A DNA stretch of 64,000 nucleotides from Psychrobacter glacincola. Lineage in GTDB: Bacteria > Pseudomonadota > Gammaproteobacteria > Pseudomonadales > Moraxellaceae. The notes beneath the pieces were generated by a model. The model was given only the letters and a program-made list of their open reading frames with translations. It searched no databases and was not told the DNA's origin. Position numbers and translations under genes: made by a program. The stretch's first letter is position 1. Every line of letters starts with the position of its first letter. The DNA lies in the NCBI GenBank assembly GCA_001411745.2, contig LIQB01000004.1:248001-312000 (forward strand). Direction: 5' to 3'. Below, one piece after another: positions 28,188 through 37,869 of this stretch.

Positions 28188-29564
28188 ATGTGGAAAAATA
28201 TGGGACTGACCGGCAAGATTATTGTCGCTATGGTACTCGGTATCGTACTGGGTTTATTTATAAACTACTCAGAGCTGAATGCCGAAGGTGGTTTTGTTAG
28301 TACGTATATTACGAACGGTTTCCTCGCTATCGTTGGCAAGCTATTTGTTAACTCGTTAAAAATGTTGGTAGTCCCCTTAGTACTGATTTCACTGATTTGC
28401 GGTGTTTGCGGTATTGGTGATATTCGTTTGCTTGGTCGTATTGGCACCAAAACGTTTCTTATTTATATGATGACAACAGCTCTGGCTATCGCAACAGCGA
28501 TTGGGCTTGGCGTGCTATTTGGTATCGGTAAAGGCATGAATATCGAAACCGAAGCGGCATTTGAAGCAGCTTCAGCACCACCACTGCTAGATGTGTTCTC
28601 TAATATTATCCCATCAAACCCCATCAGCGCGATGGCAAATGGTGATATGTTATCGATTATTTTCTTTGCTATTTTGATCGGTGTTAGTATCTTGATGGTG
28701 GGTAAACCTGCCAAAGGCTTAGTGCAGAGCTTAGAATTAATCAATGAAGTCATCTTAAAAATGGTGACCATCATTATGAATCTTGCACCTTATGGGGTAT
28801 TTGCGCTATTGACCAAAGCAATGGCAGAGCTTGGTTTAGACTTGATTTGGTCGCTGCTCGGTTATGTGGCGGTATTGGTCGGCTCATTGGCATTCCATTT
28901 CTTTGTCACTATGATGATTGTACTCAAAGTCTCTTCGGGCTTATCCATCAAAACCTTTTTGGCAAAAATGCGTGAAGTTCAGATTTTTGCTTTTAGTACG
29001 TCAAGCTCGAACGCGACGATTCCTATTACCTTGCGTACGGTCACCAAGCGTATGGGTGTTAATAACTCAGTTGCTTCATTTACGGTGCCATTTGGTGCGA
29101 CCATCAACATGGATGGTACCGCCATCATGCAAGGTACGGCGACCATCTTCATTGCCAATATTTATGGTATTGACTTGGGCGTGACTGAGTATCTGACTGT
29201 CATTCTAATGTCCGTTTTGGCTTCCGTCGGTACCGCTGGTGTACCGGGTGTTGGTCTGATTATGCTATCAATGGTATTTGCCCAAGTCGGTCTACCTATC
29301 GAAGGCATCGGTCTTATCTTAGGTGTGGATCGTATCCTTGATATGTTACGTACCGCAGTGAACGTCGGTGGCGATGCTGCTGTGACGGCTATTGTGGCAA
29401 AATCAGAAGGCAAAATGGATTTGGCTATTTATAACGATCCTAACGCTGGTGCAAAAGACGTGTTTGATGGTCACATTGATGAAGACAATGAGCGTGAATT
29501 CTCTGAAGTCTTTAGTGATGGGATCATGGGCAGTGAGTACGATGATATCGATCGTCGCCGCTAG
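28188..29564 (+). CDS. Dicarboxylate/amino acid:cation symporter (SLC1/DAACS family)
   Basis: 458-residue membrane symporter of the GltP/DctA/GltPh family, which moves glutamate, aspartate or C4-dicarboxylates with H+ or Na+. The hairpin HP1 motif is FSTSSSNATIPITLRT, the substrate/cation site is VPFGATINMDGTAIMQG, and HP2 is SVGTAGVPGVGLIMLSMV. The last helix has DRILDMLRTAVNVGGDAAVTAIVAK. The exact substrate cannot be assigned. AAGGATATAAGTT precedes the ATG; a terminator follows. Confidence 0.9.
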   Translation: MWKNMGLTGKIIVAMVLGIVLGLFINYSELNAEGGFVSTYITNGFLAIVGKLFVNSLKMLVVPLVLISLICGVCGIGDIRLLGRIGTKTFLIYMMTTALAIATAIGLGVLFGIGKGMNIETEAAFEAASAPPLLDVFSNIIPSNPISAMANGDMLSIIFFAILIGVSILMVGKPAKGLVQSLELINEVILKMVTIIMNLAPYGVFALLTKAMAELGLDLIWSLLGYVAVLVGSLAFHFFVTMMIVLKVSSGLSIKTFLAKMREVQIFAFSTSSSNATIPITLRTVTKRMGVNNSVASFTVPFGATINMDGTAIMQGTATIFIANIYGIDLGVTEYLTVILMSVLASVGTAGVPGVGLIMLSMVFAQVGLPIEGIGLILGVDRILDMLRTAVNVGGDAAVTAIVAKSEGKMDLAIYNDPNAGAKDVFDGHIDEDNEREFSEVFSDGIMGSEYDDIDRRR

Positions 29565-29610
29565 GCACTTATATTGAATAGATTTTGATAATTTATTCAA
29601 TATACATAAA

Positions 29611-29641
29611 AAACCTCAGTCATATTGGCTGAGGTTTTTTT
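29611..29641. terminator. Terminator between SLC1 symporter and TSUP genes
   Basis: Stem AAACCTCAG with CTGAGGTTT, A run before and T run after, so it can act for both converging genes. Confidence 0.88.
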
Positions 29642-29674
29642 CTTTACTAAATACATTTACTTGATGAAAAGTAA

Positions 29675-30430
29675 TCAACCAAAAACATATTTAGTTACCA
29701 TCGCCAAGCATACCACTACAATCATCGGACGAATCAGCTTACTACCGCCCTTGACCACCATATGAGAGCCAAAATACGCGCCTATTGTTTGTCCCACCAT
29801 CATGGCAAGCCCTACTTTCCACAACACATTACCACCCAAAATAAAGAATATTAACGAGCCAATATTGGTCGATAAATTCAATACCTTTGCTGCGCCTGTT
29901 GCTTCGATAATTTGCCGACCGCGCAACGCCACGTTACCGAGCGCAAAAAACATCCCTGTACCTGGTCCAATATAACCATCATAAAAACCAATTAATGGTG
30001 CAACCACTTTTTGCCATTTGCCTTCTGAGATACGCGGCGCAGCTTCTACTTCGCCAAGTCGAGGCGCAAACAAAGTATAAATCCCGATAGCCGCAATCAA
30101 AAACGGAATCAGTGTCTCAAGCAGATCCGGCGGCGACATCTGTACAGCGATAGTGCCGAGAACAGAACCGATAAAAGCGCCAACAATAGCTACTTTGATA
30201 CGTTGCGGTTTGACCACCCCTTTTCTAATCATCGTAATAGAGGCTGCTAGCGCACCTGAAGCGGCTTGTAGCTTATTGGTACCGAGCGTTAGCACTGGTG
30301 GAATATTGGCAAGTAACATGGCGGGGATGGTCAATAAACCGCCACCACCAGCGATAGCATCAATAAAGCCTGCCAACGCTGCCACAGCGGTAAGCATTAA
30401 TATAACCTCTAACGAAAGCGATAAGTCCAT
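29675..30430 (-). CDS. TSUP family membrane permease (YfcA-like)
   Basis: 251-residue polytopic protein of the TSUP family, about eight hydrophobic segments. Family signatures: AGFIDAIAGGGGLLTIPAMLLANIPP with LGTNKLQ near the N terminus and IGFYDGYIGPGTGMFFALG in the second half. This glycine-rich pattern is closer to YfcA than the other TSUP protein at 20960, so the two are distant paralogues. Substrate unknown. Confidence 0.9.
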   Translation of the reverse strand: MDLSLSLEVILMLTAVAALAGFIDAIAGGGGLLTIPAMLLANIPPVLTLGTNKLQAASGALAASITMIRKGVVKPQRIKVAIVGAFIGSVLGTIAVQMSPPDLLETLIPFLIAAIGIYTLFAPRLGEVEAAPRISEGKWQKVVAPLIGFYDGYIGPGTGMFFALGNVALRGRQIIEATGAAKVLNLSTNIGSLIFFILGGNVLWKVGLAMMVGQTIGAYFGSHMVVKGGSKLIRPMIVVVCLAMVTKYVFG

Positions 30431-30927
30431 GACGCTGACCTGTAAATTTTATGATGGAAAATGAGGAAGTTCTAAAAACTGGCTTTAAGAACTGGAAATA
30501 AAATATTAGTAGCAATGTTGCTATCAAATTTGCTATTCATTAGCTGATAGTACTGCTGATATGTATTAAAGCTGTGACAGAACATCACAAAATGCCAATC
30601 ATTATAAAGATAAAACGCTAAAAAAAGCCAAAAACGTAAAAAAGTCTGCTAGATTTGTCTAACGGCTTAATAAGTATCTAAAATAAACAGCGATTGATTA
30701 AAAGTATGTAACGACTTATCACGCTTTTGTCTGCTCTATCGACTTTATAATATCGCTATTATTAATGTGACAAGCGGCACTTATAACTTTTGGTTGACGT
30801 ATTTTGTTGTCTATATCAATAAGAGTATGAGAAACTGTTGCTGTCTATCATGTCTTTATGAGTCGTGTCATAGATATTTGAGGTTATTGGATTAATTTGT
30901 AATTCGTGTTTAGCAAATGAGGATGAT
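30431..30927. other. Intergenic region upstream of nhaA
   Basis: About 500 AT-rich bases between divergent genes (TSUP on minus, nhaA on plus), so both promoters should lie here. A TATAAT hexamer near 30747 is a possible -10 for nhaA but lacks a good -35. Nothing else was recognised. Confidence 0.4.
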
Positions 30928-32130
30928 ATGGCAATACGCAGGATTAAAGCATTTTTTGAATTTGAGGCAGCGGGCGGTATCGTCCTAGCATTGGCTGCCA
31001 TTGCTGCAATGATTATTGCCAACTCCCCTCTTAATGTATGGTATGAGGGCTTTATTCACGCACCCGTTGCCATTCAAATCGGTGAGTTTGCTATCGCTAA
31101 AGACGCTCATCACTGGATTAATGACGGTTTGATGGCGATTTTCTTTTTCTTAGTGGGACTTGAGCTAAAGCGTGAAGTGCTGATCGGTGAGCTGTCTAAC
31201 GTTAAGCAAATCATCCTGCCAGCTGGTGCGGCACTCGGTGGCATGATTATGCCAGCGATTGTTTATTTGCTCTTTAACTATAACGAGCCTGAGTTTTGGA
31301 AAGGATGGGCGATTCCAGCCGCGACCGATATTGCTTTTGCCCTAGGTATTTTGAGCTTATTAGGCAACCGCGTCCCCAACTCTTTAAAAGTATTTTTAGT
31401 ATCGATTGCTATTTTTGATGATATTGGCGCCATTTTAATCATCGCTTTATTTTATACCAGTGATTTGTCATTAGAGTCATTGGCAGTGGCAGGTCTATGT
31501 CTGCCTTTCTTATACCTTCTCAATCGTCGCAACGTCACCAGCATCACGCCTTATCTGCTGATCGGTGTGATCATGTGGATTGCGGTACTCAAGTCCGGCA
31601 TCCATGCCACCTTGGCTGGCGTGGTCTTAGCACTATTTATTCCTATGTTTGACCGTACTGATCCTGAGCACTCACCACTAGAAGAGCTAGAGCACGATTT
31701 ACATAACACCGTTGCCTTCGGTATCTTGCCATTATTCGCATTTGCTAACTCAGGCATATCCCTCAAAGGTGCGGGCTTCGCTGAGCTGTTCCATTCAGTA
31801 CCGCTTGGTATTGCAGCCGGTCTATTCATCGGTAAGCAACTGGGCGTGATGATCATGTGCTGGTTAATCTTTAAGCTTGGTATCTCAACCATGCCAAGAG
31901 GCATGAACTATAAGCAGATTTACGGTGCAGCCTTACTCTGTGGTGTTGGTTTTACCATGAGTCTGTTCATTGGCGGTCTGGCATTTGCTGGTGAAACAGC
32001 CTTATTTGATGAGCGCTTAGGTATTATTATGGGCTCAATTGTCTCTGGTATCGCAGGTTACCTCATGCTCAAAGTCAGCTTAAAAGACAATGTCAGTGGC
32101 ACCTCAGTCGATCTGACTCGCCCTCATTAA
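30928..32130 (+). CDS. nhaA: NhaA Na+/H+ antiporter
   Basis: 400-residue inner-membrane antiporter that exports Na+ for H+, giving salt and alkali tolerance. Eleven or twelve hydrophobic segments; the NhaA signatures are [35 protein letters not shown] and [18 protein letters not shown], which contain the ion-binding Asp pair. Length and N-terminal [12 protein letters not shown] segment agree with NhaA. GAGGATGAT precedes the ATG. Confidence 0.96.
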   Translation: MAIRRIKAFFEFEAAGGIVLALAAIAAMIIANSPLNVWYEGFIHAPVAIQIGEFAIAKDAHHWINDGLMAIFFFLVGLELKREVLIGELSNVKQIILPAGAALGGMIMPAIVYLLFNYNEPEFWKGWAIPAATDIAFALGILSLLGNRVPNSLKVFLVSIAIFDDIGAILIIALFYTSDLSLESLAVAGLCLPFLYLLNRRNVTSITPYLLIGVIMWIAVLKSGIHATLAGVVLALFIPMFDRTDPEHSPLEELEHDLHNTVAFGILPLFAFANSGISLKGAGFAELFHSVPLGIAAGLFIGKQLGVMIMCWLIFKLGISTMPRGMNYKQIYGAALLCGVGFTMSLFIGGLAFAGETALFDERLGIIMGSIVSGIAGYLMLKVSLKDNVSGTSVDLTRPH

Positions 32131-32137
32131 TAAGAAG

Positions 32138-32180
32138 ATAAGCCACTTAAAGGCGATTTAGCTTATCAGTGGCTTATTAT
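32138..32180 (+). terminator. Terminator after nhaA
   Basis: Stem ATAAGCCACT with AGTGGCTTAT, a 20-base loop, then an AT-rich T-biased tail, 7 bases after the nhaA stop. Confidence 0.7.
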
Positions 32181-32279
32181 TTTATAGTTCATGTACTTTG
32201 GCAGCCGAGCATGGTTCATTAAAAGTATTTTTCATTAACCATATCAGCACTTGCATCAATAGCCATAGAAGAGAGAATC

Positions 32280-32864
32280 ATGCGACAGTTTGTACTGCGG
32301 CCTTCGTTAAGCTTGGCGCTCCTTGGTAGCATTGTTTTACTATCAAGCTGTGCCACGCTCTCTAAGCAGGAGTGCCTCGTTGGTGACTGGCAGGCTATTG
32401 GCTACAACGATGGCGTGGCAGGTTATCAATCAGATCGCCTTGCATCACATGCCAAAGCCTGTGCCAAGGCCAGTGTTGCCCCCAACTATCTGGCATGGGA
32501 GCGCGGTCGCCAGCTGGGGCTTAAGCAATACTGCACGACCAGTAATGCTTACAATATCGGTCGGCGCGGACGTCAGCTCAATAATGTCTGCCCCTTAACC
32601 TTAGCGAATGCACTGCAAACTGCCAATCAAAAAGGCTTAGACTATTACGCCTTAGACAGTCAGTTAGACAAAGACAAGCGCCTCATAGAAACCTACCAAG
32701 AAGAATTTGATAAGCTAGAAAGTGGGGCGATGTTAAACTTTGCTAATGAAAAAGAAGCACGCGCGCGCCTACTGTCATTAGCCGACGAGCTGCGTAAAGC
32801 CAAGCGCCGCATGAATACCACGCAAAGACAATTAGAAGCTCTAAACCAGTCAAATAGCTATTAA
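32280..32864 (+). CDS. DUF2799 lipoprotein
   Basis: 194 residues with a lipoprotein signal ending in LLSSC. The DUF2799 pattern is clear: DWQAIGYNDGVAGYQSDRLASHAKACAK, then YLAWERGRQLGLKQYC and YNIGRRGRQLNNVCP. The C-terminal third is a charged coiled coil. DUF2799 proteins are envelope lipoproteins without an established role. It lies upstream of the DUF2236 gene on the same strand with a 77-base gap. Confidence 0.88.
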   Translation: MRQFVLRPSLSLALLGSIVLLSSCATLSKQECLVGDWQAIGYNDGVAGYQSDRLASHAKACAKASVAPNYLAWERGRQLGLKQYCTTSNAYNIGRRGRQLNNVCPLTLANALQTANQKGLDYYALDSQLDKDKRLIETYQEEFDKLESGAMLNFANEKEARARLLSLADELRKAKRRMNTTQRQLEALNQSNSY

Positions 32865-32941
32865 TACTATTGACCTTGTAAAATGATTTAATAGGAAAAT
32901 ATTTGTTCAGAAGGCATTTGGTAAGAAGGCATTTAATAAAT

Positions 32942-34306
32942 ATGGATTCAATCAACATAACTGATAAACAGACGGCTGATACTTTGAATCACCAACAATC
33001 CTCAATAAAACCTCATCAGCGTCACGGACGGACGACCGCGATTGATGACCATAGCGACTTGCAAGTCTTAAAGCGCATCAAGCGTTATTTATTGCCAAAA
33101 AACTTCGTTATCTCGCAAGATTTATTAAATGAAATAGTCGCAGGCTACGATATTGGCGATTCACTAGCAGATACGTTGGCCGCTGACGGCATTCGTTTTG
33201 CCAAGCCCCTACAGCAATTTATTATCAGCGACAGCAGCAATAACTTCGACGCTGACCTCGTAAACAACTCTGCATTTAACGCCTTGGCTGAACAATTTAG
33301 CCGTCATCCCGATTGGTTCGATCCTAAGCTTGCCCAAATCGGTGCTGTTGCCTATCGGCGCTATCCGCTGATGTTGATTTGGCTATTACGTAATGTCGCC
33401 TTGATGGCAGGCTACAGCATTCCTGCCCTCTCCCTGCCGCTCATTCAGACAGGCGCATTGATGCACGATGCCTTGCCCCGCCTGATGCGTACGTATGCCT
33501 ATATCTTAGCCGTCTCTGAACATCCCCCATTACATAAGCCGAATATAAACGCCCATAATCAACGTCAGTCTATCGAGCAAGTATTGGCGATTGGCTCAGA
33601 AGGTTGGCGGCAATCAATCAAGGTGCGGCAAATTCATACCTTAGTACGGCAAAACTTGCTCAAAGGTAAAGGCAATGCTGCTAAAGGCGTCATACCAGAT
33701 GCCGACCAACATCACAACCCAGATGGCAGCTGGAATACTGATTATTGGGGTCTTCCTATCAATCAAACCGATATGATTGCTACTCATTTACAGTTTTCAT
33801 TGTTGATTATGCGCGGGTTACGGCTGCTTGGCGCACGCATCAGCACTGAAGAAGCGGCAGGTATTCTGCATCTATGGAATCTTGCCAGTTATTGGATGGG
33901 GGTTGACTTAGATCGCCTGCCAAAAGATGAAACCGCCTGTTGGGAATGGCTCTATACTTATTTATCAATTCAGCAACTTGATTTTAAAATGGGGCAACCA
34001 TTAGCCAAAGCCTTGCATGATTTGCCGCGTCAGCTGATGGGCGAAGACAATCGACGGGGGCGTTTCGTTGAGATGGTCAATGCTAGCGTGACCCGTACTT
34101 TGGTCGGCGATGATATCGGCGATGGGCTGGATTTGCCAAAATCAAAAATCCGCTTTGGTGTCTTATCATCGGTGCCGATTCTCTTTGCGCTCGATACGGC
34201 ACGCCAACACAATCAAAGTGTGGCTGAAAAACTAGAAGTCTTCCGTGCCAAACGCCAAGATAATATGAACTGGTGGCTAAAGAAAAATGACGAATATTAT
34301 AAGTAA
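32942..34306 (+). CDS. DUF2236/MpaB-family oxygenase-like protein
   Basis: About 454 residues. The central and C-terminal parts match the DUF2236 (mycophenolic acid MpaB/rubber oxygenase Lcp-like) pattern: Arg/His-rich IRQIHTLVRQ-type segment (KVRQIHTLVRQNLL), then LPINQTDMIATHLQFSLLIMRGLRLLGARIS and a helix HLWNLASYWMGVD. Lcp-like relatives bind haem through a His in this fold; whether this one does is inference. A TTG at 32903 is in frame, but the ATG at 32942 is preferred. Probable substrate unknown. Confidence 0.72.
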   Translation: MDSINITDKQTADTLNHQQSSIKPHQRHGRTTAIDDHSDLQVLKRIKRYLLPKNFVISQDLLNEIVAGYDIGDSLADTLAADGIRFAKPLQQFIISDSSNNFDADLVNNSAFNALAEQFSRHPDWFDPKLAQIGAVAYRRYPLMLIWLLRNVALMAGYSIPALSLPLIQTGALMHDALPRLMRTYAYILAVSEHPPLHKPNINAHNQRQSIEQVLAIGSEGWRQSIKVRQIHTLVRQNLLKGKGNAAKGVIPDADQHHNPDGSWNTDYWGLPINQTDMIATHLQFSLLIMRGLRLLGARISTEEAAGILHLWNLASYWMGVDLDRLPKDETACWEWLYTYLSIQQLDFKMGQPLAKALHDLPRQLMGEDNRRGRFVEMVNASVTRTLVGDDIGDGLDLPKSKIRFGVLSSVPILFALDTARQHNQSVAEKLEVFRAKRQDNMNWWLKKNDEYYK

Positions 34307-34374
34307 GCAATTATAAATAAAGCATAGTAGCTAAAATAAAACGAATAGTGATTAGACGTCAGTCGCCTTACGGA

Positions 34375-35109
34375 TTAATTGCGCGTATTTTGGATACGAT
34401 AATACCACTCAAGCTGGCGATCAAAGCCTGTTTCTAACAAGCTGGCAATAACTCGTCCTGTCAGACCCCAAACCGTTTCACCATCCACTTGCCAGCTAGG
34501 CGTGAGAATGGTCGCGATCTTATCTTGCATTGCATATTCTACCGCATACTCGACAGTAGGCTGAGTCAGCAAGGTTTCAAAATCTGCCCAAAAAATGCGC
34601 GAGATTTCGCCAAGCTCAGGTACCAATAGTAAATCTGGCGCAATCAGCGCCACAATAGGACGCACACTCATACCACTTTTAGAGGTTTGAATGGGCAATT
34701 GACCAATTAGCTGGACTTTATTAGGTGGTAGTGCCGTCTCTTCACAGGCTTCACGCAAAGCGGTGACGACATTATTACCGTCGCCTGCGTCATGTTTACC
34801 ACCAACGCAAGAGACCTCGCCAGCATGGCTGTTCATGTGCGCAGCGCGGCGTGTCAGTAGCAGCTTTGGATGGCGTTCATGGGTAATGGCAACCAATACC
34901 GAGGCATCGGCAATGGGTGTTTGATACAAGCTATCTAGAATGCGAGTGCTACGAGAAGTGCTAGCATCATACAGCGCAGGACTGGTAACGGCATTTAAGG
35001 TCTCATGCTGCACCCGTTCCGCCAGCGTTCTAATAGTGGGATAACGAATAAAGTCCGGCACAGCGACTGAAAACTCATCAAAACGTAGCGACTGCGGGGG
35101 AAGTAACAT
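34375..35109 (-). CDS. Nudix hydrolase, CoA pyrophosphatase type (NudL-like)
   Basis: 244 residues. The Nudix box is GGKHDAGDGNNVVTALREACEETALPP, the variant form found in CoA pyrophosphatases, and it is preceded by LLLTRRAAHMNSHAGEVSCVGG, which matches the CoA-specific UPF0035 region. The predicted reaction is cleavage of CoA or its derivatives into 4-phosphopantetheine and 3,5-ADP. A C-terminal ILTPSWQVDGETVWGLTGRV segment is also typical of NudL. Confidence 0.85.
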   Translation of the reverse strand: MLLPPQSLRFDEFSVAVPDFIRYPTIRTLAERVQHETLNAVTSPALYDASTSRSTRILDSLYQTPIADASVLVAITHERHPKLLLTRRAAHMNSHAGEVSCVGGKHDAGDGNNVVTALREACEETALPPNKVQLIGQLPIQTSKSGMSVRPIVALIAPDLLLVPELGEISRIFWADFETLLTQPTVEYAVEYAMQDKIATILTPSWQVDGETVWGLTGRVIASLLETGFDRQLEWYYRIQNTRN

Positions 35110-35133
35110 GATTATTGCCCTATATTTTTATTA

Positions 35134-35367
35134 GAATTAAGCATCGGATTGTGGAGCTTATCTCTCGCAATGTGTACAACGCTTGCGCCAGTGTTATTGC
35201 TACGCATATCGCACCTACATGCTGGCCTCCATCCATTCATCGTCATGCTTGGCGACGTAAAGTGGCATTTTTTAATACCCCCTACTCTGACAAATACGTA
35301 CGCTTTGCTGGTTGCCTTTATTTACAACAACACCAGTCGCGGCAGCCATTACTCTCGTTATAGGTAA
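35134..35367 (+). pseudogene. C-terminal remnant of an HPP-family membrane protein
   Basis: A frame open here without a start codon encodes a segment resembling the C-terminal end of HPP-family integral membrane proteins. Two hydrophobic stretches, GLWSLSLAMCTTLAPVLLL and LTNTYALLVAFIYNN, surround HLHAGLHPFIVMLGDVKWHF. In intact members the corresponding motif is HPPAG followed by a hydrophobic strand and a tryptophan. The HLHAG here would come from HPPAG by two base changes. The N-terminal two thirds are missing, and the divergent Nudix start at 35109 cuts it off. The rest of the gap up to 35700 holds nothing recognisable. Confidence 0.55.
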
Positions 35368-35700
35368 AGCTATCATTTAATAGTTAGCGTGAGTCTAGCC
35401 TAGCGCAATCTTATCGTGACTGCATATACTTTATGTGACTGTCCTGCTTTGCCTGCTGATACCTTCATTAATAGCAACCGTAGCCGTAAGCAGTTGCGCA
35501 AACCTGTGTGCTTGTTATTATCACTGCCAGTGTGATGAGAATTTGTGTTATCTTAGGATTAACAGCTATGATCACATAACATCTGATAAGCTAAAGTCAT
35601 ACTATTTTATAAAATAAGAATCATAATTCTTCAAAGAACGACAATCCTTTTTCTCATTTCTATTTATCATGTAGATTTATCATTAAATAAGGCAGTTGAT

Positions 35701-36264
35701 ATGCGCTATTGTTTACAATGCGGTCATGAAGCGGAACGCAAAATACCAGCCACGGATAATATCCCACGCTTGGTATGCCCCAATTGCCACTATATTCACT
35801 ATGAAAATCCAAAAGTGATTTGTGGCTCACTCGTTGTGCATAAGCATCGGGTACTGCTATGTCGCCGCGCGATCGAGCCACAGTATGGCTTATGGACACT
35901 GCCAGCTGGCTTTATGGAAAATGGCGAAACCATGGCAGAAGGGGCCGCTCGTGAAAGCTTTGAAGAAGCAGAAGCGGTCGTCATCAATCCGCATTTATAT
36001 TGCTTATATGATATTCCTGATATCGGGCAAATTTATAGTATCTATATCACTGAGCTAAAAGACGGCGCTTATGGCATCGGCTCTGAAAGTCTCGATTGTG
36101 CGTTATTTACCGAAGAAGATATTCCATGGGACAAACTTGCCTTTGAAGCGGTACGTCGCACCCTAAAAAGCTACTTTGCTGACCGCAAGCAATACGATAA
36201 TCATGAAAATTTCCCTATTCATCAGGATATCATCGGTAAAGACCAAGCAATCAAGCGCTACTAG
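35701..36264 (+). CDS. Nudix hydrolase with zinc-ribbon N terminus
   Basis: 187 residues. A four-cysteine zinc ribbon (CLQCG and CPNCH) precedes the Nudix box GFMENGETMAEGAARESFEEAEA, the arrangement of NADH-pyrophosphatase (NudC)-related proteins, but without the N-terminal domain of full NudC. The predicted role is hydrolysis of an NDP-X such as NAD(H) or ADP-ribose; the substrate is unproven. AAGGCAG precedes the ATG. Confidence 0.87.
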   Translation: MRYCLQCGHEAERKIPATDNIPRLVCPNCHYIHYENPKVICGSLVVHKHRVLLCRRAIEPQYGLWTLPAGFMENGETMAEGAARESFEEAEAVVINPHLYCLYDIPDIGQIYSIYITELKDGAYGIGSESLDCALFTEEDIPWDKLAFEAVRRTLKSYFADRKQYDNHENFPIHQDIIGKDQAIKRY

Positions 36265-36340
36265 CTCTAAGCATATAAAAAATAACCTTATAAAAAACAA
36301 CCTTATAAAAAAATCGACTGCTTTACAAAAGTGGTTGGTA

Positions 36341-36397
36341 AAAACCATTGATAAGTCTTATGCTAAGTTTTGAATATAGCCACTTATCAATGGTTTT
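36341..36397 (+). terminator. Terminator after Nudix gene
   Basis: Stem AAAACCATTGATAAG with CTTATCAATGGTTTT, 27-base loop, T run at the end. Just before it are two near copies of AACCTTATAAAAA (36290-36314). Confidence 0.78.
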
Positions 36398-36441
36398 TTA
36401 TTGTCTGAAGTTAATCGTTTAAACCGACTTGCGAGAATATT

Positions 36442-37770
36442 ATGCTGACCTTATTGCAACGCTCTTTACCGCTACTACCGCTGACCATCGCCATGACCCT
36501 AACCAGTATAAGTATCACCAGCCATGCGGAAGATGCACGGTTAACCGCCAAACAATCCGACCCACAAACGCTTGGCTGGATGCAAGGTTTTCCACCGCCT
36601 GCCGATAAACTGATTACTCAACCTTCCTCTAATTTTTTTAGTTTTCCCAAGCTGCGCTGGACGGTCTGTCATATCCGTGAGTTGATGCCTACCACTGACG
36701 TCAGTCGCGGTATCGGCGCGCCTTCCAAGCTGAGCTATGCGCTAGATAAAAATATCGATGCCATCACCTTTATGCCTACTAACAGTAAGCGCCCGATGAC
36801 TTGGAAGCAATCACTGGATGCCAATTATACTGACGGCATTATGGTCATGCATCATGGCAAGGTAGTATACGAGCGCCAAAACGGCTGCCTCAATGAGCTG
36901 GGCAATCATGCGGCGATGTCGATGACCAAATCAATGACTGGGCTGTTAGCAGAAATCCTCGTGACCGAAGGTAAGCTTGACGATAAAGCCTTGGTGGCGT
37001 CTATCATTCCAGAGCTCAAAAACAGTGGCTTTGGTGATGCAACCGTACGCCAAGTCATGGACATGACCACAGCGCTCGATTATAGCGAAGACTATGCTGA
37101 TCCTAATGCCGATATCTGGAAGTATTCAGAAGCGGCAAGCCCATTACCAAAACCGAAAGACTATAAAGGACCCAATGGTTACTTTGAGTACCTGCAAACA
37201 GTTAAGAAGAATGGCGAACATGGGGAAGCTTTCAACTATCGAACCATTAATAGCGACGCCCTAGGTTGGATTATTTCGCGTACGACTGGTAAAGCGGTGA
37301 ATGAATTACTCTCGGAACGCATCTGGCAAAAAATCGGTGCTGAACAAAGCGCCTATATGACGGTCGATGCTAAAGGTACGCCGTTTGCCGGCGGCGGTCT
37401 TAGTGCAGGTTTGCATGATATGGCACGCATTGGTAGCTTGATGCTCAATAAAGGCGAGATTAATGGTGAGCGCTTATTCCCAGCTGCGGTCGTTGATAAT
37501 ATCGAAGCGGGTGGCGATAAAGAGGCTTTTGCGAAAGCCGATTATAAGCAGCTGACTAACGGCAGCTACACAAGCATGTGGTGGTTATTTAATAACCCCA
37601 CGCCCATCTATGCAGCACGCGGCGTCCACGGTCAAACGGTCTATGTGGATCCAGCAGCCGATATGGTCATTGTGCGTTTTGCGTCATACCCAGATGCCAG
37701 TAACGGCAAAATAGATCCGACTTCTTTACCTGCCTATAAAGCAGTCGCCAATTACTTAATCAAAAAGTAA
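36442..37770 (+). CDS. Serine hydrolase, class C beta-lactamase/NylB-like
   Basis: 442 residues with a signal peptide ending near SHA, so periplasmic. The catalytic SxxK is in AAMSMTKSMTGLLAEILV, the tyrosine motif in FNYRTINSDALGWIISR, and the third motif is HGQTVYVDP, close to the KTG equivalent. The N-terminal domain and the YDxxD-like features resemble 6-aminohexanoate-dimer hydrolases (NylB) rather than true beta-lactamases. The natural substrate is not known; resistance is not implied. Confidence 0.87.
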   Translation: MLTLLQRSLPLLPLTIAMTLTSISITSHAEDARLTAKQSDPQTLGWMQGFPPPADKLITQPSSNFFSFPKLRWTVCHIRELMPTTDVSRGIGAPSKLSYALDKNIDAITFMPTNSKRPMTWKQSLDANYTDGIMVMHHGKVVYERQNGCLNELGNHAAMSMTKSMTGLLAEILVTEGKLDDKALVASIIPELKNSGFGDATVRQVMDMTTALDYSEDYADPNADIWKYSEAASPLPKPKDYKGPNGYFEYLQTVKKNGEHGEAFNYRTINSDALGWIISRTTGKAVNELLSERIWQKIGAEQSAYMTVDAKGTPFAGGGLSAGLHDMARIGSLMLNKGEINGERLFPAAVVDNIEAGGDKEAFAKADYKQLTNGSYTSMWWLFNNPTPIYAARGVHGQTVYVDPAADMVIVRFASYPDASNGKIDPTSLPAYKAVANYLIKK

Positions 37771-37800
37771 GCCTTTAAAAAACGCTATCAAGTAATAAAA

Positions 37801-37838
37801 ACCGCCGCTTCCATTTTTAGTGAAAGCGGCGGTTTTTT
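37801..37838. terminator. Terminator between serine hydrolase and M16C protease
   Basis: Stem ACCGCCGCTT with AAGCGGCGGT, A run before and T run after, between two converging genes. Confidence 0.9.
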
Positions 37839-37869
37839 ATAGCAATTAAGTCAATAGATTTTAAGTGAA

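Noticed and set aside
28046-28300. 84-codon frame overlapping the start of the SLC1 symporter gene
   Set aside because: It overlaps the symporter in another frame and lacks any recognisable domain; the symporter start has a good ribosome site.
36442-37770. Beta-lactamase resistance gene
   Set aside because: The SxxK, Tyr and HGQ pattern fits NylB-type hydrolases better than true AmpC; no resistance claim is justified.
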